Assembly: GCF_017916325.1 (NCBI RefSeq)
Contig: NC_090171.1
Span: forward strand, 2,386,001-2,450,000
Source: Leishmania martiniquensis
Taxonomy: Eukaryota > Euglenozoa > Kinetoplastea > Trypanosomatida > Trypanosomatidae
DNA length: 64,000 bases
Direction of reading: 5' to 3'
Both the position numbers and the translations under genes were made by a program. Shown one piece after another: positions 48,857 to 59,021 of the stretch (within the stretch, counting starts at the first letter, position 1; every line of letters begins with the position of its first letter). Under the pieces are notes generated by a model. That model saw only the letters and a list, made by a program, of their open reading frames with translations, ran no database searches and had not been told where the DNA came from.

Positions 48857-50563
48857 TTACCCGGCCATGTTGCCGATCGTCTCCTCGCTCAGCTCCTTCT
48901 TCCCGATAGCCGGAGCAGCCGCCTTCCTCTTGCCATCGCGCTCCTCGTCCCACGGGTGCAGGAAGAAGACCTGAATTACAAAGCAGATGAGGCCTAGGCA
49001 ACCAAAGAAGATGAAGGCAACGGCCTGGCCCTTGTCCTGGTTGCCAGACGGGCCGCCAGAGATGGACTCCGTCGCGATCGGGTAGCACACGTTGATGATC
49101 AGGTTGAAGACGAACTGGGCCACCTGCGTGAAAGACGCGCCGCGCGGGCGGAACGACGGCGGGAACATGTCCTGCGTCAGTACGTAGTAGCACGGGCCCA
49201 CGCATACCTCGAAGCCGAGAATGAAGAGCAGAATGCCCGTGATGGCCACACCGTTCTTCACCTCCGGCTTCTTGCTCACACCAGGGTACACAGGGATGCC
49301 GCACATGAACAGGCACATGCACGACGTGAAGATCGAGCCGAACAGAAACAGCTGGCGCATCGTGAACACGTATGAGAGCGGAATCGACGCAAGCGTCGTC
49401 ACGAAGTTCCACAGCATCACAACAAAGTTCCCCACCAGCGGGGCCAGTCCAAGGCTGCCCATGATCGTCGGCGCGTAGTTCATCACAGCGTTGATGCCGG
49501 TCAGCTGCAGCGTGCCGGCCATCACGCAGCCCATCAGCAGGCGCGGGATCATCTCGACGTAGCTGTACTCGTTCGGGTTCAGCGCAGTGCTGCCCTCCTC
49601 GCCGTCACCGAACTTCGCACGCGATTCCTTCATCACAATACCAAGCACGATCGTCAGTAGACTGAACAGGGTCGAGAACGCACACACGCCCTGCATGCGC
49701 GCCATCACCATCTGGTCCTTGTCACGGTCAAACCGAATGCTTTGGCCGAGCGCAAGGCCCATCAGCGCAGCCATGAAGATGCCCAGCGTCGTGAACACCT
49801 GGAACATCACACCAATCGTGCGCTTCCACTTCGGGTGCGCGTTCTGATCGGTGTACACAGGGCACGCGACACCGATCACGCCCATGAAGAGACCAATCAC
49901 GAAGCGGCCGACAACCAGCACCCAGAACTCGTTCTCCGCGCACGACACGTGGTACATCACGGACGACACAACGCCCACGAGACCAACGAGCAGGAACGAA
50001 AGCTTCGCGCCGATCGTCGACGCAAGCGGGCCAGCAAAGACGGAGCCGATCAGGCAGCCGGCAATCATCGAGCCGGCAAAGATACCACTTTCCACGGACG
50101 AGAAGCCCGCCGGGTTCTGGCACTCCTGCGCACTGTATGACCACCGGCACCGCGAGTCGGCCTCGCACCGGGCAAGCGCAGCTGGCATCTCCGCCGCACT
50201 CGTGTAGGCATACGCCTTGCGGCACGTGACCTCGGGCCAGCCACAGTAGCTCTCCCCAGTCGCTTCCGGGTACCACTTGCAGTCGGCGTTGGGCACAGTC
50301 GTGCAGCCTCTCTCCTGGCTGAAACTCGCGCAGTTCGTACTGTAGCCAAACAGCGTTGCGTAAACGCCTACAAAGCCGATCGAGTAGCCGTTCAGGCAGC
50401 CCCCGATCGCTTGTACGAGTATGACCCTGGCATTGCTCGCCGTCATGAACGGCGGAGCATCCTCTTCGTCTTTCAGGTTGTCCTTCTTGACATCATCGCG
50501 GGTCGGCTCCTTGTCCGACACGGAGTCGGAGCGGCGCTCGTTCACCCCGGCCTTGTCGTTCAT
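48857..50563 (-). CDS. GT2: Glucose transporter GT2, copy b (568 aa)
   Basis: Sugar-porter MFS with 12 predicted helices and the eight-cysteine extracellular loop at about residues 79-150. The N-terminus MNDKAGVNERRSDSVSDK is shared with GT3, followed by a GT2-specific segment (DNLKDEEDAPPFMTASNAR) just before helix 1. Conserved sugar-porter elements are QLTGINAVMNYAP and GPCYYVLTQDMFPP, and the C-terminus is ETIGNMAG. The protein appears identical to the other GT2 copy (52399-54105), and the flanking spacers match too, so it is a duplicated unit rather than a diverged paralogue. In L. mexicana, which has three genes (GT1, GT2, GT3), GT2 is a high-capacity cell-body glucose transporter of insect-stage parasites (from memory). 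Extra copies could raise dosage. Confidence 0.92.
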   Translation of the reverse strand: MNDKAGVNERRSDSVSDKEPTRDDVKKDNLKDEEDAPPFMTASNARVILVQAIGGCLNGYSIGFVGVYATLFGYSTNCASFSQERGCTTVPNADCKWYPEATGESYCGWPEVTCRKAYAYTSAAEMPAALARCEADSRCRWSYSAQECQNPAGFSSVESGIFAGSMIAGCLIGSVFAGPLASTIGAKLSFLLVGLVGVVSSVMYHVSCAENEFWVLVVGRFVIGLFMGVIGVACPVYTDQNAHPKWKRTIGVMFQVFTTLGIFMAALMGLALGQSIRFDRDKDQMVMARMQGVCAFSTLFSLLTIVLGIVMKESRAKFGDGEEGSTALNPNEYSYVEMIPRLLMGCVMAGTLQLTGINAVMNYAPTIMGSLGLAPLVGNFVVMLWNFVTTLASIPLSYVFTMRQLFLFGSIFTSCMCLFMCGIPVYPGVSKKPEVKNGVAITGILLFILGFEVCVGPCYYVLTQDMFPPSFRPRGASFTQVAQFVFNLIINVCYPIATESISGGPSGNQDKGQAVAFIFFGCLGLICFVIQVFFLHPWDEERDGKRKAAAPAIGKKELSEETIGNMAG

Positions 50564-52398
50564 GATTCCCGTGAAGGCCCTCGATGGGTCGGATGCACGA
50601 GAAGCGGGCGCAGCGTCCGACAGCGGGGCGGCGGCAGCAACGGCAAATGAGAGTTTCAGAACGAAAATGTTCGCTTTGTCTTAGTGGCTGAGAAAGCGGC
50701 AGGGCAGTGAAAGCGTTACTGCGCGGGCGTGTGAGGGGGCGAGGAGAAAAGCAGCCGGGGGGATGCGTGAAGGGGACAGGTAATGGATGCACGGGGGAAA
50801 CGGACAGACGCGCACCGGTGCACGCCGCCCTACAGTTCAGCATCTCAATTGCGCTGTCATACCCGGCAACGCGGACGCAGCGCGACGCGCCTGTTTTTCG
50901 AACGCGCCACACCGACAGGTCGGCAGAGCGCGCCGCATCAACTCACGCATAAGGAGGAGGGGGCGCGTCGTGGATACTCACAGCTACTATGAGCGCCCAT
51001 TTACATCTAGGGACAATCAGAAAGAAAAGAAATGCACCTATTCGCCTCCCCGCGACTTCCCAGGTGGCACAGTGGCAGTGGCAGCCGAAGGGGTGAGGAA
51101 AGAAGTGGAGCGCCAAATCGACTCCTACACATCATCCACACCTGTGAAGTGTGAGAGGGTCAGTGCCACACTCTACAGCACTTCAGGGGTCTGCCATGTG
51201 GCCACCGCAGGTCACCCGCGAAGGCGGCAAGAGAAATGCGCACAGAGGGAGGAAGGAATATGCATAGGCATGCACTTTTGACGGAGTGGAAAAGAGCTGC
51301 TCTCCATCCTTTACGCTCACACACTCCCCTCACAGCGCGGCAGGGCATACGCCGGCATCCGCGTGCAGCGTAGCTGGCTGGCTTGCACCGGCATCGCTAT
51401 CCTCCGCACGCGCCGCACCCCTGCGCACGCAACAAAAGAGAAAAGAGAAGATACCGCTTTTCAGCGTGTGAATGCCGCCCCCCTCTGTGCCCGTAGCGCA
51501 CCGCCTCGCCCACTCACAATGCACCTCGCGTCCCCCAGCACCGTCAGTGCCGGTCGCAGGACACATAGCGTGCGCGACGCGCGCCACCCCCTGCATAATG
51601 CATACGCGACTGAGCGGGCGGCGCTCACGGGTAAAGGAAGGAGAGAATGCGGAGCGGGCGCAATCTCGACAACAAGGGAAAATAAAGCGTGAAAAAGGCC
51701 CGCAAGTCACCTGTATGGGCAGTAGCGAGGTAAGCCCCACACATGTACTCTCGGCGACACGTGACACACACACACACACAGACAGATACTACCAAAAGAA
51801 GGAGAGGGGGAGAGGGGGAAGGGGAATTTACGTTATCAAAAGAACGTTTTTGTGTTTTTTAACCAAAAAGGTAAAGGAGCTGAAGCAGGTTGGGGAGGGC
51901 ACATGGCTCTGGTGCGTGGGGCGGTGTCGTCCTACGCCTCATCACAGAGCGTGCAGCCCATCTAGCGCGCGGAGCAGGACGAAGCGTCTGGCGAGTGCAA
52001 TTGAGAAAGACAGGCGCACAAGAGGGGAGGCACACTCCAACACGGCACAAGAGTGCCCGATCCCAGAGGACAGCGAGCTCCCCTATCCCTTCTCCCCAGC
52101 TCGCAAGCGCTGACCACATCCGAGATGCAGAGAGCGGCGCGACGCTACAGTATTTGCTTACATATACGTAATGGCACGCGGGGAAGCCCGAGTTCGGGAA
52201 CCCGCTCCCGCAACCTCCATACAGCAAAGCAGCCACCACATGTGTCTGCATTATGCGGCGCTCCCTGGAGGCGTGGCCGAGGGCAGCGGAGTCCGAATCA
52301 CCACCGCTCGCCAACGCACACCTTCCCACGGGCACGAGACCCTCGACAGGGATAGAAGAGCAGCCGGAAAGATCAGTGCACTCTCGCACGCGGTCGGC
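50564..52398. repeat. GT array spacer 2 (GT2 copy a to GT2 copy b)
   Basis: About 1.84 kb, identical by eye to spacer 3 except for one extra C in a C-run (51587-51591). It holds the GT2a 3' UTR and GT2b leader. The same candidate pyrimidine tract, AG and (CA)n are present as in spacer 1. Overlapping frames recur in every copy and have no domain. Confidence 0.85.
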
Positions 52399-54105
52399 TT
52401 ACCCGGCCATGTTGCCGATCGTCTCCTCGCTCAGCTCCTTCTTCCCGATAGCCGGAGCAGCCGCCTTCCTCTTGCCATCGCGCTCCTCGTCCCACGGGTG
52501 CAGGAAGAAGACCTGAATTACAAAGCAGATGAGGCCTAGGCAACCAAAGAAGATGAAGGCAACGGCCTGGCCCTTGTCCTGGTTGCCAGACGGGCCGCCA
52601 GAGATGGACTCCGTCGCGATCGGGTAGCACACGTTGATGATCAGGTTGAAGACGAACTGGGCCACCTGCGTGAAAGACGCGCCGCGCGGGCGGAACGACG
52701 GCGGGAACATGTCCTGCGTCAGTACGTAGTAGCACGGGCCCACGCATACCTCGAAGCCGAGAATGAAGAGCAGAATGCCCGTGATGGCCACACCGTTCTT
52801 CACCTCCGGCTTCTTGCTCACACCAGGGTACACAGGGATGCCGCACATGAACAGGCACATGCACGACGTGAAGATCGAGCCGAACAGAAACAGCTGGCGC
52901 ATCGTGAACACGTATGAGAGCGGAATCGACGCAAGCGTCGTCACGAAGTTCCACAGCATCACAACAAAGTTCCCCACCAGCGGGGCCAGTCCAAGGCTGC
53001 CCATGATCGTCGGCGCGTAGTTCATCACAGCGTTGATGCCGGTCAGCTGCAGCGTGCCGGCCATCACGCAGCCCATCAGCAGGCGCGGGATCATCTCGAC
53101 GTAGCTGTACTCGTTCGGGTTCAGCGCAGTGCTGCCCTCCTCGCCGTCACCGAACTTCGCACGCGATTCCTTCATCACAATACCAAGCACGATCGTCAGT
53201 AGACTGAACAGGGTCGAGAACGCACACACGCCCTGCATGCGCGCCATCACCATCTGGTCCTTGTCACGGTCAAACCGAATGCTTTGGCCGAGCGCAAGGC
53301 CCATCAGCGCAGCCATGAAGATGCCCAGCGTCGTGAACACCTGGAACATCACACCAATCGTGCGCTTCCACTTCGGGTGCGCGTTCTGATCGGTGTACAC
53401 AGGGCACGCGACACCGATCACGCCCATGAAGAGACCAATCACGAAGCGGCCGACAACCAGCACCCAGAACTCGTTCTCCGCGCACGACACGTGGTACATC
53501 ACGGACGACACAACGCCCACGAGACCAACGAGCAGGAACGAAAGCTTCGCGCCGATCGTCGACGCAAGCGGGCCAGCAAAGACGGAGCCGATCAGGCAGC
53601 CGGCAATCATCGAGCCGGCAAAGATACCACTTTCCACGGACGAGAAGCCCGCCGGGTTCTGGCACTCCTGCGCACTGTATGACCACCGGCACCGCGAGTC
53701 GGCCTCGCACCGGGCAAGCGCAGCTGGCATCTCCGCCGCACTCGTGTAGGCATACGCCTTGCGGCACGTGACCTCGGGCCAGCCACAGTAGCTCTCCCCA
53801 GTCGCTTCCGGGTACCACTTGCAGTCGGCGTTGGGCACAGTCGTGCAGCCTCTCTCCTGGCTGAAACTCGCGCAGTTCGTACTGTAGCCAAACAGCGTTG
53901 CGTAAACGCCTACAAAGCCGATCGAGTAGCCGTTCAGGCAGCCCCCGATCGCTTGTACGAGTATGACCCTGGCATTGCTCGCCGTCATGAACGGCGGAGC
54001 ATCCTCTTCGTCTTTCAGGTTGTCCTTCTTGACATCATCGCGGGTCGGCTCCTTGTCCGACACGGAGTCGGAGCGGCGCTCGTTCACCCCGGCCTTGTCG
54101 TTCAT
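52399..54105 (-). CDS. GT2: Glucose transporter GT2, copy a (568 aa)
   Basis: The protein is identical by translation to the copy at 48857-50563, with the same N-terminal MNDKAGVNERRS block, GT2-specific pre-helix segment, cysteine-rich loop 1, sugar-porter motifs and ETIGNMAG end. Its 5' flank (spacer 3) and 3' flank (spacer 2) belong to the same repeat, so both copies should share leader and 3' UTR signals and be expressed alike. Assemblies built from short reads would tend to merge the two copies. Confidence 0.92.
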   Translation of the reverse strand: MNDKAGVNERRSDSVSDKEPTRDDVKKDNLKDEEDAPPFMTASNARVILVQAIGGCLNGYSIGFVGVYATLFGYSTNCASFSQERGCTTVPNADCKWYPEATGESYCGWPEVTCRKAYAYTSAAEMPAALARCEADSRCRWSYSAQECQNPAGFSSVESGIFAGSMIAGCLIGSVFAGPLASTIGAKLSFLLVGLVGVVSSVMYHVSCAENEFWVLVVGRFVIGLFMGVIGVACPVYTDQNAHPKWKRTIGVMFQVFTTLGIFMAALMGLALGQSIRFDRDKDQMVMARMQGVCAFSTLFSLLTIVLGIVMKESRAKFGDGEEGSTALNPNEYSYVEMIPRLLMGCVMAGTLQLTGINAVMNYAPTIMGSLGLAPLVGNFVVMLWNFVTTLASIPLSYVFTMRQLFLFGSIFTSCMCLFMCGIPVYPGVSKKPEVKNGVAITGILLFILGFEVCVGPCYYVLTQDMFPPSFRPRGASFTQVAQFVFNLIINVCYPIATESISGGPSGNQDKGQAVAFIFFGCLGLICFVIQVFFLHPWDEERDGKRKAAAPAIGKKELSEETIGNMAG

Positions 54106-55939
54106 GATTCCCGTGAAGGCCCTCGATGGGTCGGATGCACGAGAAGCGGGCGCAGCGTCCGACAGCGGGGCGGCGGCAGCAACGGCAAATGAGAGTTTCA
54201 GAACGAAAATGTTCGCTTTGTCTTAGTGGCTGAGAAAGCGGCAGGGCAGTGAAAGCGTTACTGCGCGGGCGTGTGAGGGGGCGAGGAGAAAAGCAGCCGG
54301 GGGGATGCGTGAAGGGGACAGGTAATGGATGCACGGGGGAAACGGACAGACGCGCACCGGTGCACGCCGCCCTACAGTTCAGCATCTCAATTGCGCTGTC
54401 ATACCCGGCAACGCGGACGCAGCGCGACGCGCCTGTTTTTCGAACGCGCCACACCGACAGGTCGGCAGAGCGCGCCGCATCAACTCACGCATAAGGAGGA
54501 GGGGGCGCGTCGTGGATACTCACAGCTACTATGAGCGCCCATTTACATCTAGGGACAATCAGAAAGAAAAGAAATGCACCTATTCGCCTCCCCGCGACTT
54601 CCCAGGTGGCACAGTGGCAGTGGCAGCCGAAGGGGTGAGGAAAGAAGTGGAGCGCCAAATCGACTCCTACACATCATCCACACCTGTGAAGTGTGAGAGG
54701 GTCAGTGCCACACTCTACAGCACTTCAGGGGTCTGCCATGTGGCCACCGCAGGTCACCCGCGAAGGCGGCAAGAGAAATGCGCACAGAGGGAGGAAGGAA
54801 TATGCATAGGCATGCACTTTTGACGGAGTGGAAAAGAGCTGCTCTCCATCCTTTACGCTCACACACTCCCCTCACAGCGCGGCAGGGCATACGCCGGCAT
54901 CCGCGTGCAGCGTAGCTGGCTGGCTTGCACCGGCATCGCTATCCTCCGCACGCGCCGCACCCCTGCGCACGCAACAAAAGAGAAAAGAGAAGATACCGCT
55001 TTTCAGCGTGTGAATGCCGCCCCCCTCTGTGCCCGTAGCGCACCGCCTCGCCCACTCACAATGCACCTCGCGTCCCCCAGCACCGTCAGTGCCGGTCGCA
55101 GGACACATAGCGTGCGCGACGCGCGCCACCCCTGCATAATGCATACGCGACTGAGCGGGCGGCGCTCACGGGTAAAGGAAGGAGAGAATGCGGAGCGGGC
55201 GCAATCTCGACAACAAGGGAAAATAAAGCGTGAAAAAGGCCCGCAAGTCACCTGTATGGGCAGTAGCGAGGTAAGCCCCACACATGTACTCTCGGCGACA
55301 CGTGACACACACACACACACAGACAGATACTACCAAAAGAAGGAGAGGGGGAGAGGGGGAAGGGGAATTTACGTTATCAAAAGAACGTTTTTGTGTTTTT
55401 TAACCAAAAAGGTAAAGGAGCTGAAGCAGGTTGGGGAGGGCACATGGCTCTGGTGCGTGGGGCGGTGTCGTCCTACGCCTCATCACAGAGCGTGCAGCCC
55501 ATCTAGCGCGCGGAGCAGGACGAAGCGTCTGGCGAGTGCAATTGAGAAAGACAGGCGCACAAGAGGGGAGGCACACTCCAACACGGCACAAGAGTGCCCG
55601 ATCCCAGAGGACAGCGAGCTCCCCTATCCCTTCTCCCCAGCTCGCAAGCGCTGACCACATCCGAGATGCAGAGAGCGGCGCGACGCTACAGTATTTGCTT
55701 ACATATACGTAATGGCACGCGGGGAAGCCCGAGTTCGGGAACCCGCTCCCGCAACCTCCATACAGCAAAGCAGCCACCACATGTGTCTGCATTATGCGGC
55801 GCTCCCTGGAGGCGTGGCCGAGGGCAGCGGAGTCCGAATCACCACCGCTCGCCAACGCACACCTTCCCACGGGCACGAGACCCTCGACAGGGATAGAAGA
55901 GCAGCCGGAAAGATCAGTGCACTCTCGCACGCGGTCGGC
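54106..55939. repeat. GT array spacer 3 (GT1 to GT2 copy a)
   Basis: About 1.83 kb, matching spacers 1 and 2. A C-run near 55128-55132 is one base shorter than in the others. GT1 therefore shares its 3' flank with GT2 while its 5' flank is unique. Confidence 0.85.
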
Positions 55940-57898
55940 TTACCCGGCCATGTTGCCGATCGTCTCCTCGCTCAGCTCCTTCTTCCCGATAGCCGGAGCA
56001 GCCGCCTTCCTCTTGCCATCGCGCTCCTCGTCCCACGGGTGCAGGAAGAAGACCTGAATTACAAAGCAGATGAGGCCTAGGCAACCAAAGAAGATGAAGG
56101 CAACGGCCTGGCCCTTGTCCTGGTTGCCAGACGGGCCGCCAGAGATGGACTCCGTCGCGATCGGGTAGCACACGTTGATGATCAGGTTGAAGACGAACTG
56201 GGCCACCTGCGTGAAAGACGCGCCGCGCGGGCGGAACGACGGCGGGAACATGTCCTGCGTCAGTACGTAGTAGCACGGGCCCACGCATACCTCGAAGCCG
56301 AGAATGAAGAGCAGAATGCCCGTGATGGCCACACCGTTCTTCACCTCCGGCTTCTTGCTCACACCAGGGTACACAGGGATGCCGCACATGAACAGGCACA
56401 TGCACGACGTGAAGATCGAGCCGAACAGAAACAGCTGGCGCATCGTGAACACGTATGAGAGCGGAATCGACGCAAGCGTCGTCACGAAGTTCCACAGCAT
56501 CACAACAAAGTTCCCCACCAGCGGGGCCAGTCCAAGGCTGCCCATGATCGTCGGCGCGTAGTTCATCACAGCGTTGATGCCGGTCAGCTGCAGCGTGCCG
56601 GCCATCACGCAGCCCATCAGCAGGCGCGGGATCATCTCGACGTAGCTGTACTCGTTCGGGTTCAGCGCAGTGCTGCCCTCCTCGCCGTCACCGAACTTCG
56701 CACGCGATTCCTTCATCACAATACCAAGCACGATCGTCAGTAGACTGAACAGGGTCGAGAACGCACACACGCCCTGCATGCGCGCCATCACCATCTGGTC
56801 CTTGTCACGGTCAAACCGAATGCTTTGGCCGAGCGCAAGGCCCATCAGCGCAGCCATGAAGATGCCCAGCGTCGTGAACACCTGGAACATCACACCAATC
56901 GTGCGCTTCCACTTCGGGTGCGCGTTCTGATCGGTGTACACAGGGCACGCGACACCGATCACGCCCATGAAGAGACCAATCACGAAGCGGCCGACAACCA
57001 GCACCCAGAACTCGTTCTCCGCGCACGACACGTGGTACATCACGGACGACACAACGCCCACGAGACCAACGAGCAGGAACGAAAGCTTCGCGCCGATCGT
57101 CGACGCAAGCGGGCCAGCAAAGACGGAGCCGATCAGGCAGCCGGCAATCATCGAGCCGGCAAAGATACCACTTTCCACGGACGAGAAGCCCGCCGGGTTC
57201 TGGCACTCCTGCGCACTGTATGACCACCGGCACCGCGAGTCGGCCTCGCACCGGGCAAGCGCAGCTGGCATCTCCGCCGCACTCGTGTAGGCATACGCCT
57301 TGCGGCACGTGACCTCGGGCCAGCCACAGTAGCTCTCCCCAGTCGCTTCCGGGTACCACTTGCAGTCGGCGTTGGGCACAGTCGTGCAGCCTCTCTCCTG
57401 GCTGAAACTCGCGCAGTTCGTACTGTAGCCAAACAGCGTTGCGTAAACGCCTACAAAGCCGATCGAGTAGCCGTTCAGGCAGCCCCCGATCGCTTGCACA
57501 ACTATTACACGGATGTTGGGCAGTGAGAAAAAGGATGGTTGTATCTCTAAATCTGGTGGTAAGGACGCGTCCGTAGAGCCTTCAACGGTTTCGTGGTTGG
57601 GACGCTTGATGGGGTTCGGAGTGGTGTCTTGAGGATGTGATCGCTTGTTGGGGGAGGGCACGACGACGGGTGAAGATGAAGATGATAAGGCCTGGGGTAC
57701 AAAGGGAATGTCCAACACCTCTGTGTGTGTGTCTCTGGGAAGGCGATGGAGGTCGAATGTGGTCTTTCGAGTCGCTTTCGCAGAGGAAGTGTCCGGTGCG
57801 GCTTCGGTGGGCCTTGATCCTGTCCACAGAGACTGCATTGCGAGCTCATGAGGAGACAGCGGGCCCAGAGTCTCCTCATGCTTCGGGTATTCGCTCAT
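55940..57898 (-). CDS. GT1: Glucose transporter GT1 with flagellar-type N-terminus (652 aa)
   Basis: The membrane body is the same as GT2 (eight-cysteine loop, QLTGINAVMNYAP, GPCYYVLTQDMFPP, ETIGNMAG end), but about 130 unique residues precede helix 1, beginning MSEYPKHEETLGPLSPHEL. The start ATG is at 57898-57896. In L. mexicana the GT1 isoform is directed to the flagellar membrane by its long cytosolic N-terminus, and an Asn-Pro-Met motif around residue 95 is important for this (from memory). Here residues 95-97 are Asn-Pro-Ile in TTPNPIKRPN, with a Ser-rich and Pro/Val-rich stretch just before (71-83). A flagellar location and a sensing role are inferred from that family knowledge. It is the first array gene to be transcribed and its 5' flank is not repeated. 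Confidence 0.9.
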   Translation of the reverse strand: MSEYPKHEETLGPLSPHELAMQSLWTGSRPTEAAPDTSSAKATRKTTFDLHRLPRDTHTEVLDIPFVPQALSSSSSPVVVPSPNKRSHPQDTTPNPIKRPNHETVEGSTDASLPPDLEIQPSFFSLPNIRVIVVQAIGGCLNGYSIGFVGVYATLFGYSTNCASFSQERGCTTVPNADCKWYPEATGESYCGWPEVTCRKAYAYTSAAEMPAALARCEADSRCRWSYSAQECQNPAGFSSVESGIFAGSMIAGCLIGSVFAGPLASTIGAKLSFLLVGLVGVVSSVMYHVSCAENEFWVLVVGRFVIGLFMGVIGVACPVYTDQNAHPKWKRTIGVMFQVFTTLGIFMAALMGLALGQSIRFDRDKDQMVMARMQGVCAFSTLFSLLTIVLGIVMKESRAKFGDGEEGSTALNPNEYSYVEMIPRLLMGCVMAGTLQLTGINAVMNYAPTIMGSLGLAPLVGNFVVMLWNFVTTLASIPLSYVFTMRQLFLFGSIFTSCMCLFMCGIPVYPGVSKKPEVKNGVAITGILLFILGFEVCVGPCYYVLTQDMFPPSFRPRGASFTQVAQFVFNLIINVCYPIATESISGGPSGNQDKGQAVAFIFFGCLGLICFVIQVFFLHPWDEERDGKRKAAAPAIGKKELSEETIGNMAG

Positions 57899-59021
57899 GA
57901 TGCCAGGATAGGTAATAGTGGGAAGAGTTGCGTTGAACAGAAGAAGGGCACTGTGCTGTTTTTTTGTGTGTGTAAGTGTATATCGAGGAATTATTCAAAG
58001 ATCGATTACGTTCAATACCTCCATTAAGTTTGCTTTTAGTTACTAACGGTGTGCGTGTGTGTTGGAGGGGAAGGGAAAAGGGAGGAGGGTGAGTTGCTTA
58101 GGTATCTTTGTTTACCTTTCGTTATGTTGTGTACTGTCGGCGCATGAAAGCGGAGGGGTGAGAAGGTGGCATGGGTGCTCGCCCCACGGCGATGGATGGA
58201 GCGAACGTGAGCACGAGAGCGACGGACGCGGAGGACAAAAGGTGAGGGCGTGGAGGGGGGTAGGTGGTTTGAAGCGTGAAACAGAGCCCTTTCCCTACAG
58301 GAAGCTGACAAAGCTGCAGGGATGCTTCGGAGGGGAGGTGCCAACAAGCAGCCTTGCCCTCTTCAGCGATGATGGCAGCGTGCCAAGTCAAGCGATGAAG
58401 AAAAGGGCTGTATTTCCGCTTAGCTCCCTATTCTTTGCCTGTCTTCCACGGAGGGGCAGGTGAGGCGGCGCTTTTTTTCTGATAAGGGGCGGGCAAGGTG
58501 GTTCGCCATCATATCGCCACCCTAATCTGCCGTGCGTTCACACGCTTGTGTGTGTGTCTCTCTCTCGAGAGGAAAGGGGGAAAGCGAAGAGACCTTGAGG
58601 AAGTAATCAAAGACGAAGGTTCAGAAAAAAAAGCTCTAACTGTTCCCATTCTTGAACCATTTTCTGGTTCAATGGAGCTCACATACGTGTGTCTAACAGT
58701 CCAACACACGGCCATGCGAGACCTATCCGAGCCGGCTGAAGGCAAATGAGAAATACTGGATGAAAGAGGCGAAGAGTTCAGGAAAGGCACGCTGGCGATG
58801 GCGGAAGCTGATGAAAAGAAAAAAAGAGCTGCGAAGGTCGAAGACGCGCGTGTCCGCTGCACTCCAAAATACACATGCCTCTCTCCACGCTGCGGTGGAA
58901 GAGGGGGGAGGGTCAGGTCTTGCCGTGCGTGCTGGTAAGCCAAACTCAAGCGTTCCGTGCATCCTCCCAAGCAACTTTTTTTTGTGGGGGGGCGCACCCA
59001 TTCTTTGCGGGAGGTATGCCA
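57899..59021. other. Intergenic region upstream of GT1
   Basis: About 1.1 kb of unique sequence holding the GT1 leader and the methyltransferase 3' UTR. It has an 8-bp hairpin at 58652-58672 (TTGAACCA-TTTTC-TGGTTCAA). No convincing gene is seen. Confidence 0.65.
58652..58672. repeat. Inverted repeat with 8-bp arms and 5-nt loop
   Basis: TTGAACCA and TGGTTCAA flank TTTTC. It lies between the methyltransferase and GT1 genes; function unknown. Confidence 0.8.

Larger units (their letters stand above)
45330..57497 (-). repeat. Tandem glucose-transporter array, 3.54-kb period, four units
   Basis: Homology runs from the last codons of GT3 to the start of helix 1 in GT1. Gene-to-gene spacing (by stop codon) is 3532, 3542 and 3541 bases. 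The three spacers appear identical apart from single-base length changes in a G-run (near 48271-48280) and a C-run (near 55128-55132). The GT2 copies encode the same protein. Near-identity of spacers as well as genes points to recent duplication or continuing gene conversion. Confidence 0.95.

Noticed and set aside
48857..57898. Recurring shadow frames of 60-250 codons in each GT unit
   Set aside because: They recur only because the DNA is duplicated; they lie in other frames of the transporters or in spacers and have no domain.
58498..58749. 83-codon plus-strand frame upstream of GT1
   Set aside because: Part of it looks protein-like, but it opposes the unit, has no recognisable domain and its opposite strand is open too.
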